Positions 33,697 through 47,000 of a stretch of 64,000 nt of DNA are shown here, piece by piece. The stretch lies in NCBI GenBank assembly GCA_019095985.1, contig CM032662.1, positions 38,062,435-38,126,434 of the forward strand, given 5' to 3'. Numbering within the stretch: position 1 is the first letter of the stretch; the number at the start of each line of letters is the position of its first letter. Position numbers and translations under genes: made by a program. The notes beneath the pieces were generated by a model, which was given only the letters and a program-made list of their open reading frames with translations, had not been told where the DNA came from and made no database searches. The stretch comes from Streblospio benedicti (taxonomy: Eukaryota; Annelida; Polychaeta; Spionida; Spionidae).

Positions 33697-35870
33697 CTGT
33701 ACCCAGCCTATTCTTGGCTCTCTTTTCTCCACGACATAGCCAGTCACTCTACATCCACCATCATCCTTGGGCTCCTGCCATGATAGGTCAAATGACGTAT
33801 CAGTGATGTTGGTGGCTGACAGGTTTTCAGGAGGACCTGGCTTTTCTAGCACTAGAAGGTCAATTGTAAGTGTATCCTTCCCGTGCTTATTTTCAATAAG
33901 AACTTGGTATTTTCCAGAATCGGCCCTTGTGAGTTTGGCCATTGTTATTGATGTCAAACCAGTAACTGTGTTTGTTTTGAACCTGCGAATATCTGGCAGT
34001 TTTCCACCTTTGAAACTCCATGTCACTTTGGGGAGAGGTGCAGCGATAAATGGCAACTCAATGGCAGTTGATTGACCAGCATGGAGAGTAATTTTTTCTT
34101 TGTAATGATGATCTCCAATTCTAGGAGCTATGGCCATAGAAAGTTTGCACGATGTACCTAATCGTTTGTAGGATGCTGTATACTTTCCAACATCGTCAAC
34201 ATTCACATCATTGATCACCAGTTGATGTACAGTACCTTCGGATTTGACATTGTATTTTTCACACCTCGTTATGTATTTACTACCTTTGGTCCATTCAACA
34301 TTTAGTCCACTCTTTGACAGTTCACATTCCAGTACCAACTCCTCACAAAGAGATGAAAGGTCCACATTTTGTAGATGTCTTACAATTCTGACAGCCTCAC
34401 TGTATTTGGCGATTTCTGATGGTGACGATGATGCACCAGGTCCTGCTTTGTTGACGGCTTTTACACGGAATTCATATTCAAGTTCGTGAATTAGATCAGG
34501 AACATTGACTTCTGTATCATGAATCTCATCACCAACTTGCTTCCACATGAAATCTCCCCGCGCTTTCTTTTCGAGAATATATCCAGTGACAGGAGAGCCT
34601 CCATCATCTGCTGGAGGCGACCAGCTCACTGTGGTGAAAGCTGATGTGACTTCTTCAATGATCGGAGCCTCAGGTGCGCTTGGTGCTTGGAAAGGATTCT
34701 TTGCAATGAATTTTCCAGTCGTGTCAGATGGTTTGCCGACGCCAGCTTCATTTTCTGCACACACTCTGAACTCACACTCGTCAAACTCAATCAGATTATC
34801 AAAAGTCATTGTGAGTTTGCTAGTTGGCTTCTTATTCGCTTTGATCCAGCAATTTCCAGCCAGTTTTTCAACATAGTAGCCAGTCACAGGATTTCCTCCG
34901 TCGAATTCTGGAGGTGACCAGGATACTTTGCATGAGGACTTGGTGATGTCAGAGACTTTCACTCTCATTGGCGGTCCTGGAGGATCATATGGCAGTCTTG
35001 CTTCCACTGGTTCTTTCATTGTGGTCCAATCTGATTTTCCAACCTCATTTTCAGCTAGAACCCTAAAGTAGTACATATTTCCTTCCAAAAGATTTGTAAC
35101 TCTTAGAACATTGGTGTCTCCATCCACTTCTGCAGCACTTCCAAAGCTGCTCTTCGTGGCATCTCTTCTTTCAATAATGTAGTCAAGAAGCTCAGCATTT
35201 CCATCAGAATCTGGAGCATCCCAAGCAATATCTATGTAGGTTTTGTTGTATTCAACGACTCTTAGGTTGATCGGTGCTGAAGGCTTATCTTTAACTGAAA
35301 CATTGAACTCAGCACTATCTTCTCCAACAGCATTGCTAGCAAACACTTGGTAAAGACCACTGTGACTTATAGCTGCTTGTGCAATGGTTAACTTTGACAA
35401 GTCTTTCTTTGATTCAATATGCGTTCCTCCAAATAGAGGTACTTCTTCGCCATCAAAGATCCACATTACTTTTGGCTTGGGACTTCCATAGACGTTCAGT
35501 GGGATGATTAAAGGTGAACCTGCTTTAACAGAAATTTGGCCGGATTTTCCGCCGCTGCCCTCATAGTGCAATACCGGAGGAGCATGTACAGTCAGATAGC
35601 ATTCGGTTTGAACACTACCTATCTTATTGGCAGCCTGACAAACGTACACTCCAGTGTCTTGCAAAGTGGATTTAGGAATCAAACAAGCTGCATTCTCATC
35701 TTCAAAAGTTAGCCCATGTTTTCGGTCAGAAAATATTTCTGTGGAGTCCCTGTACCACTTGATCTTGCCCTTTGGTTCTCCTGGATACATTTTACATTCC
35801 AGCAATGCTTCTTCTGGTGTTACAACTGCAATGTCTTCCAACTCCTCTACAACTGCTGGTGGATTTCCCA
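33697..35870 (-). CDS. Large exon, SR6: IgA-IgB-F1-F2-F3-IgC-IgD and first half of F4
   Basis: 2,174 bp with no intron across seven and a half domains. It opens VGNPPAVVEELEDIAVVTPE after acceptor tttttcag and ends GWVQ before gtaagag. Visible domain starts in order: LHYEGSGG (IgB), KDKPSAPINLRV (F1), YDPPGPPMRVKV (F2), PSAPEAPIIEEV (F3), EAVRIVRHLQNV (IgC), APRIGDHHYKEK (IgD), EKPGPPENLSAT (F4). Third codon positions are AT-rich, unlike the SR7 exons just downstream. Confidence 0.95.
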
Positions 35871-35953
35871 CTGAAAAAGGTTTTGGAAATAATTATTCAA
35901 CATATCACACATAGCTCATGATTCATAATGCATAACAATGGCTCCTTACTTAC

Positions 35954-36256
35954 CAACTATTTCCTTCAACTTAATTGGATCTGTTGGATTAGAAGCGGGC
36001 CCAACACCAGCTCTATTCTCTGCCGAGATCCTGAACTCATAAATGGTGCCTTCAACAAGGCCTTTAACTGTGTAGAATGTTTGGGGAACATTGAGCTTGT
36101 TTGCTCGAATCCATGTGTAATCATCTTCAGTTCTGTATTCTATTACATAATTGACAATTTCTGCTCCTCCATTTTCTGCTGGGGGAGCCCACTCCAGGGT
36201 GGCCGATCTTGGAGTCATGTGGTTAATCTTTGGAGTGTCTGGTTTACCCGGTTTAC
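35954..36256 (-). CDS. F6 FN3, SR5, single exon
   Basis: 303 bp, acceptor gttgtag, donor TTG|gtaag. Encodes GKPGKPDTPKINHMTPRSAT through AENRAGVGPASNPTDPIKLK. The internal intron present in SR6 to SR8 F6 is absent. Confidence 0.95.
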
Positions 36257-36364
36257 CTACAACACCACACAAAAATACATTACTATAATACCTATTATAA
36301 GTGTCAACAAAATATAACATTCATCAGCATCATTAGCTTCACAAGCTTATTTGAACACACTTAC

Positions 36365-36821
36365 TCCAAGGGTCTTTAGCTATAACAGGTTTAGACTCAG
36401 GCCCTGGTTCAGATTCTCCAACTTTGTTTACAGCTACAATTCTGAACGAGTATTCTGTGTCCTCAATAAGATCATTCAAAACCAAGTGCGTGTTTTCTAC
36501 CACTTCTCGTGTGACTCTTGCCCATCGTGTACTAAATGATTGATGTCTTTCAACCAAGTAGCCAAGGATCTCTGCTCCACCATCATCTTGTGGGGGCAGC
36601 CATGACAGTTTGCAGCTGGTCTCTCTTAAATCTTCTACAGATGGGATGGATGGTGGATTCGGAGGATTCAAATGGGCAAGTTGGCTTTTAATTTCTATTG
36701 GAGATGGAAGATTGATGAATTCTCCAACCCCAACAGCATTTTCTGCAGCCACTCTCAATGAATAGAGCCTTCCTGGGTATAAATTGCACACTTCTGCTTG
36801 GTGTTCTGGTGTTGTTAGAAT
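36365..36821 (-). CDS. F4 second half plus complete F5, SR5
   Basis: 457 bp, acceptor acttcag, donor gtaag. Encodes ILTTPEHQAEVCNLYPGRLY, then NPPNPPSIPSVEDLRETSCK, ending AKDPW. Two introns seen in SR3 and SR6 at the F4/F5 junction and within F5 are missing here and in SR4. Confidence 0.95.
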
Positions 36822-36923
36822 CTGAAGTAATATTATAATAATGCGATTTCATATTATTCATCACTTACATGTATGTAGCTTTCATTGATTCAAAATAAAA
36901 TTAGGATGGCACAAACTTCTTAC

Positions 36924-39097
36924 CTGTTCCCATACTTTTCGTGCAGATTCCCTTTTTTCGATGATGTATCCACTGATTCTGCAGCCTCCATTATATCTTG
37001 GCTCTTGCCATTGTAGCTTTGCAGTGGATTCTGTTGTATCTATCAGGCAAAACTCTTCAGGGGGGCCAGGCTTTTCCAGAACTACCAAATCAATAGCCAT
37101 GCTGTCTTTGCCAAACTTGTTTTCAATCAGCACTTGGTATTTGCCGGAATCACCTCTTGTTAATTTGGCCATGGTCATGGATGTCATATCATTCACTGTG
37201 TTTGTTTTAAATCTCCTGGCATCAGGCAGTTTTCCTCCTCTATAGCTCCAGGTTACAGTTGGGAGAGGTGCAGCCAGAAATGGGATTTCAATCACAGTGG
37301 ATTTTCCAGCATGCATTATCAACTTCTCTTTATATTGATGGTCTCCTATCTTAGGTGCAATGGCCATGGAAAGCCTACCAGTTGTGCTTATTGTTTCATA
37401 GGCTGCAGTATACCTTCCAATATCATCAAAAGTTATATTGCTGATGACTAGTTGGTGGACATTCCCATCTGATTTTATGTTGTACTTCTCATCCCTTATG
37501 ATTGCTGTGTTTCCTTTGCTCCATTCAACATTCAATCCAGGTTTTGATATTTCGCACTCCAGAATCACCTCTTCACAAAACGACGTAAGTTCAACATCTT
37601 TGATTCCTTTCACAAACACAACAGATTCAGTGTATTTTGCCACTTTTGATGGTTTTGACGGCTGACCAGGTCCAGCCTTATTGACACCAGTCACTCGGAA
37701 TTGATACTCAATTTCAGGTTGAAGATCTAGAATTGTGGTTTCTGTGGCTTGCAATTCGTCATCTCCAACTGGCTTCCACATCAAGTCACCCAAAGCCTTC
37801 TTCTCCACTATGTAGCCAGTGAGAGGTGACCCACCATCATTAGCAGGAGGAGACCAACTGATAGAAGCCGAACCTTCCAAGATCTCCTCAATGAGTGGAG
37901 CTTCTGGGGGTCCAGGCGGTTCATATGGATTCTTCACAATGAACTTGCCACTTGATTTAGATGGTTTGCCGATGCCAGCATCATTTTCTGCACACACACG
38001 GAATTCACACTCATCAAATTCAACCAAGAACTCAAATGTCATTGTGCGTTTGGTTGTTGGTTTCTTATGGGCTTTGATCCAACGTGTACCAGACAGCTTT
38101 TCTACATAGTAGCCTGTCACAGGATTTCCACCATCGAATTCTGGAGGTGACCAAGACAACTTACACGATGATTTAGTGATGTCAGAGACTTTCACTCTCA
38201 TTGGAGGGCCAGGAGGATCATACGGCAGTCTCGCTTCCACTGGTTCTTTCATTGTGGCCCAATTGGATTTCCCGACATCATTTTCAGCTTGAACCCGGAA
38301 GAAGTATTCATTTCCTTCAACAAGCTTTGGAACTTTTAGTGAAAATCTCTCACAATCAACTTCCCCAACACTTACAAAGTTTGATTTACTGGCATCTTTC
38401 CTTTCAATAATATAACCAGAAATGTCAGAGTTCCCATCAAAATCCGGTTCATCCCAAGCAACAGTTATATAGGTCTTGTTGACATCAATAACTCTCAGAT
38501 CTTCTGGTGGGTTTGGTTTGTCTTTCACTAGCACTTCAAATTCTGCGCTATCTTCGCCAATCGAATTTGTTGCAACAATCTTATACAACCCACTATGATC
38601 TACAGTAGATTCTTTAATTGTCAATTTCGAGAGATCCTCTTTGGATTCAATATTTGTGCCACCAAATAGTGCAACTTCTTCATCATCAAAGATCCAGCTG
38701 ACGCTTGGTTTAGGACTTCCATGAACATTGACAGGAATGATGATTGGTGATCCTGCTTTGACAATGATACCTTCAGAGAGGTGATTCTCATAGCGGAGAA
38801 TGGGAGAGGATTGTACTGTCAGATGGCATTCAGTCTTAACACTGCTTATTTTGTTCGCTGCCTGACAAACGTAAACTCCAGTGTCTTGCAAAGTGGATTT
38901 AGGAATGAGGCAGAACGCAACATCATCTTCATAAGCTATGCCAATTCTTTTATCTGCACATATTTCTCTGGAATCTTTAAACCATTTGATCTTAGCTTTA
39001 GGATCACCTGGATCTACTTTGCATTCTAACAGAGCTTTGTTTGGAGATTCTACCATAACATCCTCCAATTCTTCAAGAATTGCTGGAGGTATACCCA
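36924..39097 (-). CDS. Large exon, SR5: IgA to first half of F4
   Basis: 2,174 bp, the same length as in SR6. Opens VGIPPAILEELEDVMVESPN and ends VWEQ before gtaagaag. Seven and a half domains in the order IgA-IgB-F1-F2-F3-IgC-IgD-F4. Alignment to SR4 and SR6 exons is gapless or nearly so. Confidence 0.95.
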
Positions 39098-39205
39098 CTG
39101 AAAAAGAAAACAACACAATGATTGAGCAATTAGGGTCATTCTTTCAGTTGAGTTAGGATTTAAAAATGAATAACTACTTACTTCATCATTAAAGAAAAAA
39201 ATTAC

Positions 39206-39508
39206 CTAATGTTTCCTTCAACATGGCAGGTTCAGTTGGCTCTGAGGCAGGCCCAACACCAGCTCTGTTCTCTGCTGAGATCCTGAACTCATAAATGGTG
39301 CCTTCAACAAGGCCTTTAACTGTGTAGAATGTTTGTGGAACATTATGCTTGTTTGCCCTGATCCATTTGTAGTCCCCTTCTGTTCTGTATTCTACCACAT
39401 AATTGACGATTTCTGCTCCTCCATTGTCATCCGGAGGGACCCATTCCAGGGTTGTGGATCTGGGTGTCATGTGGTTGATCGTTGGTGCTTGTGGTCTGCC
39501 AGGCTTAC
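39206..39508 (-). CDS. F6 FN3, SR4, single exon
   Basis: 303 bp, acceptor gttgcag, donor gtaat. Encodes GKPGRPQAPTINHMTPRSTT to AENRAGVGPASEPTEPAMLK. Confidence 0.95.
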
Positions 39509-39633
39509 CTGCAACAATCAACATAAAATGTTATGCTCTTGTAGTAATATGTTTCAATCGAAAATACGTAAAGAATAAACACTATTAAATATGCACGGAG
39601 TAGACAGTATAAGTTTACAATAAAGACACTTAC

Positions 39634-40090
39634 TCCATGGATTTTTAGCAATAATTGGCTTTGACTCAGGTCCTGGTTCAGACTCTCCCACTTTGTTGAC
39701 TGCCACAATTCTGAAGATATATTCTGTATCCTCAATCAAATTGGTCATTTCCAACTGGGTGCTTTCCACTATTTCTCTTGTGGCTCTTGACCACCGGCTG
39801 CTAAGGGAGTGACATCGCTCGACATAGTAGCCAAGGATTTCAACACCACCGTCATCTTCGGGAGGCAGCCATGTTAGCTTACAGCTTTCATTGGTAAGGT
39901 CGTCAATTAAGGGCATAGACGGAGGACTTGGTGGGCTCTTATTGAAAAGCTCACTGCGAAGTTCAACACGTTTGGGCAATTCTGTATACTCTCCAATTCC
40001 TACTACGTTCTCTGCTGCAACTCTTATTGAGTATGGAGTGCCAAGTTGAAGGTCAGTCAGTAATGCTTCATGCTCTGTGGTGTTCACAAC
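39634..40090 (-). CDS. F4 second half plus complete F5, SR4
   Basis: 457 bp, same fused architecture as SR5. Encodes VVNTTEHEALLTDLQLGTPY, then SPPSPPSMPLIDDLTNESCK, ending AKNPW. Acceptor gtacag, donor gtaagt. Confidence 0.95.
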
Positions 40091-40206
40091 CTGTACAAAT
40101 AGCAAAGAGACTGATATATGTTTGCACATTTAATATTGAACAATTTACACTTATAGTGACTTAATTAAAAGGCTGTTAGAGTATTGGTAATATTTGTCAA
40201 ACGTAC

Positions 40207-42377
40207 CTCTTCCCATCCTTTTCTCACAGATTCACAAGTCTCAACTCTGTAGCCGCTAATTCTGCATCCTCCCGTGTATCTTGGTTCTTGCCACGTGAGC
40301 TTCAATACTTTATCAGTGATTGAGGGGACACACACATCCTCCGGTGCACCAGGCTTTTCCAGCACCAGCAAGTCAATAGTAAGCGTGTCCTTCCCATGTT
40401 TATTTTCTATGAGGACCTGGTATTTTCCACCATCCCCACGCTGCAACTTGGCCATTGTCATTGACGTCATACCAACTATAGTGTCTGTTTTAAACCTCCT
40501 GGGATCAGGCAATTTCCCACCTCGGTAACTCCATGTCACGTTTGGAAGAGGTGATGCAATAAATGGTATCTCAATGAAAGTGGATTTTCCAGCATGGATA
40601 ACAAGACGTTCTTCGTATTCATGATCGCCTATTTTAGGAGGTATGGCCATGGAAAGTTTACAAGATGTAGTTATCAATCCATATGAGGCTGTGTACTTTC
40701 CAACATCTTCAACATTCAAATTACTAATGATGAGCTGATGTACTTTTCCATCAGATTTTATGTTGAACTTTTCATCTCTTATGATATTTTTGCTTCCTTT
40801 ACTCCATTCCACTTTCAGACCAGGCTTTGATATTTCACATTCTAAAATCCATTTTTCGCCAACAGATTCTAGCTCTATATCCTTCAATTCTCTGATGAAA
40901 ACAATTGGTTCAGTGTATTTCGCAACCACTGATGGCACCGATGGTCTACTGGGTCCTGCTTTATTGACAGCAATGACTCGGAACTCGTATTCAATTTCTG
41001 GTTGAAGGTCTCCAGCAAGAGTTTCCATATCCTCTGTTTGCTTTCCAACTTGCTTCCACACGACATCACTTCGCGCTTTCTTTTCCAAGATGTAGCCGAT
41101 AATTGGGGCACCGCCATCATCATGTGGGGGAGACCAATGGACTTTACAACTACCAGCTATTACATCATCAACAATCGGTGAATCAGGTGGACTAGGAACT
41201 TGATATGGGTCCTTCACAATAAACTTGCCAGTTGTGTTAGAAGGCTTTCCTATACCAGCATCATTCTCCGCACACACTCGGAATTCACACTCGTCAAACT
41301 CAATCAGATCATCAAAAATCATTGCGTGTTTGGTTGTTGGCTTCTTATGGGCCTTTATCCAACATGTGCCAGACAGTTTTTCAACATAGTAGCCAGTTAC
41401 AGGATTTCCACCATCAAATTCAGGAGGAAACCAAGACAATCTACATGATGATTTTGTGATATCAGAGACTTCCACTTGGATTGGAGGACCAGGAGGATCA
41501 TATGGCAGTCTCGCTTCCACTGGTTCTTTCATTGTTTTCCAATCTGATTTTCCAACACCATTTTCAGCTAGAACCCTAAAGTAATATTCATTGCCTTCAA
41601 CAAGTTTTGAAATTTTCAATGAAAAGGTGTTTCCATCAACCTCTCCTATGCTTACAAAGCTGCTCTTACTGGCATCTTTCCGTTCAACAAAATAACCAGA
41701 AATCTCAGAGTTTCCATCGAAATCTGGTTCATCCCAGGCTATGGTGATATAGGTCTTGTTTACATCAATGACCCGCAGGTTCTTGGGTGGTGAAGGCTTG
41801 TCATTGATGATAACATAAAACTCTGCAGTGTCCTCTCCCACAATGTTCTTTGCCATGACCTTGTACAAACCAGTATGATCCATGGTAGATTCTTTAATGG
41901 TCAATTTAGATAGATCTTCCTTTGATTCAATGTTCGTTCCTCCAAACAATGGCACTTCCTCATCATCAAATATCCAGCTGACTTTTGGCTTAGGACTTCC
42001 ATAAACATTGACAGGAATGATAATTGGTGATCCAATTTTTATTATGATGCCCTTTGAAAGGCGACTATCATAGTGTAATACTGGAGGTGCCTGAACAGTT
42101 AGGTGGCATTCTGTTTGAACACTTCCAACTTTATTGATTGCTTGACAAACATAATCTCCACTATCTTGCAGTGTTGAGTTTATAACAGTACAAGTCGCAC
42201 ACTCATCTTCATAAGTGATGTTATGCCTCTTGTCTGAAGATAGTTCTCGAGAATCCTTTATCCATTTGACTTTGGCTTTAGGCTCTCCAAGGTTTAGTCT
42301 ACACTCAAATACAGCATTCTCTGGAGCTGTTACAATAACATCATCCAGCTCTTCAATTACAGATGGTGGTGTGCCAA
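40207..42377 (-). CDS. Large exon, SR4: IgA to first half of F4
   Basis: 2,171 bp, the same length as the SR3 portion of the giant exon. Opens VGTPPSVIEELDDVIVTAPE and ends KGWEE before gtacgt. Domain order as in SR5. Acceptor tttttcag. Confidence 0.95.
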
Positions 42378-42485
42378 CTGAAAAACAAACAAAATAGAAT
42401 TTAACAAAATATGAAAACAAACTTGAATGTCTTTAGTCATCAGACAAGACCATGGAATGAAACACTGTGTATGAATGACCCTTAC

Positions 42486-42788
42486 CAACTATTTCCTTCA
42501 ACATGATCGGTTCAGTTGGTTCTGAGACCGGTCCAACACCAGCTCTATTCTCTGCTGAGATTCTGAACTCATAAATGGTGCCTTCAGCAAGCCCCTTTAC
42601 AATGTAGAATGTTTGGGGAACATTGTGCTTGTTCGCTCTGATCCACTTGTAGTCTCCTTCTGTTCTGTATTCTACCACATAATTGACAATTTCTGCTCCT
42701 CCATTTTCTACTGGTGGGACCCATTCCAGAGTGGCTGATCTTGGAGTCATGTTTGCGATCTTTGGAGGATCTGGTTTACCTGGTTTGC
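42486..42788 (-). CDS. F6 FN3, SR3, single exon
   Basis: 303 bp, acceptor cttgtag, donor TTG|gtaag. Encodes GKPGKPDPPKIANMTPRSAT to AENRAGVGPVSEPTEPIMLK. Confidence 0.95.
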
Positions 42789-43145
42789 CTACAAGATGAA
42801 AATTTATGATTGTTATCAACAGTTGACATACATTATTTGCATACAGAACATTTTACATTTTAAGCAGTAGTTTATCAACGCTAAACATTCGTTTACTAAC
42901 TTATTGTCATTACTCATACTTCTCTCACAAACATGTTATTATTGCAATACATTCTCCAAGAGCCATTGGTTTTACTTGAATAGATTCAAAAGGCGGATGA
43001 AAAATCTCAATAATCCAAGATCATAAAACGTAGACGTAAAATCCTAATTCACCAAAGATATCTTATAACAGTATTATAAAGTCAAATTGACTAAAACTAG
43101 ATCAAATTCTATTTGAAATCATCAACAAAAGAGAGTACTACTTAC

Positions 43146-43448
43146 TCCATGGATCCTTGGCCACCACAGGCTTAGATTCTGGGCCTGGATCGGACTCGCC
43201 TATTTTGTTAACAGCAACGATTCTAAACACATACTCTGTATCCTCAATAAAATCACTGAGTTCAAATTTTCTATCCTCAATCAATGTTTTTGTCAGTCTA
43301 CTCCAATAGTTACTAAGTGACTGACACCGCTCCACAAAATATCCGAGAATCTCTGAACCACCGTCATTGTGCGGTGCCATCCACGAAAGTTTGCAGCCTG
43401 CCTTGGTCAAATCTTCAACTTTCGGGATGGATGGTGGGTCTGGACGAT
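43146..43448 (-). CDS. F5 FN3, SR3, single exon
   Basis: 303 bp, acceptor tctatag, donor gtaagt. Encodes DRPDPPSIPKVEDLTKAGCK, then GESDPGPESKPVVAKDPW. Confidence 0.95.
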
Positions 43449-43769
43449 CTATAGAAGAATGTGCGTCAATCCCCACCCAAAACAAACAGGAGTGATTAAA
43501 CTACGGACTAACATGTAAATACAAAACTTTGCATGAAATGACAGTGTATTGTTTGGCACATTATCGTACATAGGACAAACATAGAATGAATAAAGACTTC
43601 CTACAACTTTGGAAAAAGGCAAATGCTATTCATCAAGAGGTACATTTATTCTAATATTCATGAGAATTGTTTCTCAGTATCTCAACCCTAAAGAACAAAT
43701 CCAACAAAACACATTTGGACCTTCTTGTTAATATCTTCTCAAATACAATACATTCAATCAGAAACTTAC

Positions 43770-43914
43770 CAAACTGGCTCTTTGGAATTACTGGTTTGTC
43801 AATTTCAGCAAATTCACCGACACCGACTTCATTTTCTGCTGCAATTCTAATGCTGTAGCTGTTTCCTTCTTGTAAGCCAGTGAATGTGGCCTCCAATTCT
43901 GGTGTTGACTTAAC
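43770..43914 (-). CDS. F4 FN3 second half, SR3
   Basis: 145 bp, acceptor tttaag, donor TTTG|gtaag. Encodes VKSTPELEATFTGLQEGNSY and AAENEVGVGEFAEIDKPVIP. Joins in phase 0 to the end of the giant exon. Confidence 0.93.
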
Positions 43915-44030
43915 CTTAAAGACATCATCAAATTATACGCATAAACATATAATGTAAGTGAAAATCAATTCTTCCATTCTATAAATATCATGTATGTTTT
44001 GGAAACATTATTGGCAGCTGCAATTCTTAC

Positions 44031-47000
44031 CTTCTGCCAGCCTCGACGTCCTGTGTCTCGTCTCTCAATCACATAGTCTGTCACCCTGGCACCACCATCA
44101 TCTCGAGGTTCTTGCCAAGCGAGACCAAATGATGAGTCAGTTATATTTTTGACTTTGAGATTTTCTGGGGGTCCAGGTTTATCCAGGACTATAACTTCAA
44201 TGGTAAATGTGTCTTTTCCATAGTTATTCTCGATGAGAGCTTGGTATTTTCCTGAGTCTTTTCTGACACATTTTGCCATGGTAATAGATGTCATTCCAAC
44301 AATGACGTCTGTTTTGAATCTTCTTGGATCCGGTAGGTTACCTCCCTTGAAGCTCCATGTGACCTTGGGCATGGGAGCAGCAACAAATGGAATTTCAATA
44401 GCAGCTGATGAACCAGATCGCAGTATGAGTTTATCTTTGTATTCATGGTTACCGATCTTTGGTGCAATTTCAAGCTTTAACTTAGCACTTGTACTGATTG
44501 TTTCGTACGATGCAGTATACTTTCCATGATCTTCAGAATTCACTTTACTGATAATCAACTGGTGTACTTTCCCATCTACTTTCACCTTGTACTTGTCATC
44601 AGACGTGATCGTACGGTTATTCCTTGACCACTCAACTTTCAAGCCCGATTTGGAAATCTCACATTCCAAAGTTACTTCTTTGCCAGCATCTGTAAGAGTT
44701 ACATCTTGGAGCTCTCTGATGAATGCAATTGCTTCAACATATTTAACACTGACAGATGGCATGGATGGTTGTCCCGCACCTGCCTTATTCACTGCTGTCA
44801 CTCTGAATTCATATTCTTCACCTTCTTTCAAATTTTTAGCACTTGTCGCGGTATCTTTACAATCTTTGACAACTGCTTTCCATGAAATGTCAAGTCTGGC
44901 CTTCATCTCGACAATGTAGTGGGTGATTGGAGCACCACCGTCACTGACTGGAGGTGACCAGCTCAGCTGGGCCGACTCTGCTGTGATCTCGTCAACCTCT
45001 GGTGCATCAGGACGACCAGGAACTGTGAATGGATCTTTCACAATAAATTTGCCTGTGGTGTCAGAAGGTTTTCCAACACCAGCTTCATTTTCAGCACTTA
45101 CACGGAACTCACATTCATCAAATTCAATCAGGTCGTCGAAATTCATGGCACATTTGGTGATTGCTTTCTTGTTCACCTTGATCCAGCGAGTGCCAGACAG
45201 TTTCTCCACATAGTAGCCCGTCACCGGTTTTCCTCCATCAAAGTCTGGTGCTGCCCAAGTCATCTTACAGGACGACTTTGTGATGTCACTAATGTTAACA
45301 TCAACTGGGGGTCCTGGTGGGTCGAAGGGAAGTCTGGCTTTGACAGCTTCATCCATAGTGGCCCATTCAGATTCACCAATATCATTTTCAGCTAAGACTC
45401 TGAAATAGTACTCATTGCCCTCAACAAGCTTAGGTACCTTCATCACATATGTAGATGAGTTGGTATTACCCGCAGTGATATAGTTTGTCTTATTTGCATC
45501 TTTCTTCTCCACTCTGAAGGCAGTGATAGGAGATCCACCATCAGATTCTGGTGCATCCCATGCAATTGTGATGAAATCTTTGTATACTTCTTTTATACGT
45601 AGCTTCAGAGGTGGTGATGGTTTGTCTTTGATCTTTGCTACAAACTCAGCACTATCAGAGCCTACAGAATTTTCAGCCACAACCTTGTATGTTCCAGAAT
45701 GGTTTCCTGTCGAAGGCTTGATTGTCAGTCTGGAAAAGTCGTTACCAGTCTCAATTGTAGTTCCTTCAAACTGAACCAATTCTTCACCATTGTGATACCA
45801 GGTTATCTTTGCTTTAGGAGCAGCAAAGACATTTACCATGATGATGAAAGAGGCACCAGCTTTGCATGTGACAGTGTCCTTAAGTGCTGGCTCGTAGTCA
45901 ATCACTGGTTTAGCATTCACAGTCAGCGTACATTCAGTTTCAACACGTCCCAGTTTGTTTGCTGCTTCACATCGATACCATCCGGCATCTGATAGCTCAG
46001 TTTTGGCAAATGTACATTTAGCAATGTTATCTTTGTATACGGTTTCATGCTTTCTATCAGAATAGATTTCTTTGTCATCCTTGTACCAATGGAGCTCGGC
46101 TTTTGGATCTCCTTTTGAGATGGAACATTCTAAAATTACTTTTTCTGGAGCAGTGATTGTCATATCTTGCAGCTTCTCAAGTAATTCTGGTGGACTTCCA
46201 ACAACAGGTTCTTTGGCCTTAATTGGTGCAGTTGGGTCGGATGCTGGTCCAACACCTGCTTTGTTTTCAGCAGAAATTCTGAATTCATAAATTGTGTCTT
46301 CAATGAGACCCTTCACGGTAAAGCTGGTTGCTTTGACTTGATCCTTATTTGCCTTCACCCATTTGAAACCACCTTCAGTTCTATATTCAACAACATAATT
46401 GAAGATTGGTGAACCACCATCAGATGCAGGGGGTTTCCATGAGAGTGATACTGATGTGTTCTTCTGAGAAGTAATTTCAGGAGCATCAGGCTTTCCAGGT
46501 TTATCCCATGGATCTTTGGCAAGAACAGGTTTTGATTCAGGTCCTGGTTCACCTTCTCCAACTTTGTTAACAGCAGACACCCTAAATACATACTCAACAT
46601 CTTCCACAAGGTCTGTGACATCAAGTGTTGCTTGGGTTACAGGTTCTCTGGTGATTTTCAGCCAGCGAGCACTGTTGGCTTGGCTGCGTTCCACGAAATA
46701 GCCTGTCACTGGGGTGCCTCCATCTTCACTTGGTGGAGTCCAAGACAATTTACAGCTTTCTTTAGTCACATCACTGACTTCTGGTGCAGAAGGTGGTCCT
46801 GGTACATCATATTGACATTTAGGTACCACTGGTTTGGATATTTCAGCATATTCGCCAAGTCCAACTTCATTTTCAGCTGCAATACGGATATTATAGCTGA
46901 CACCTTCAGAGAGACCAGACAACGCTGCTTCAAGTTCTGGTGTAGTGGTCACCTTCTGCCAGCCACCTCTCTTCTTGAAATCCTTCTTCTCAATCAGATA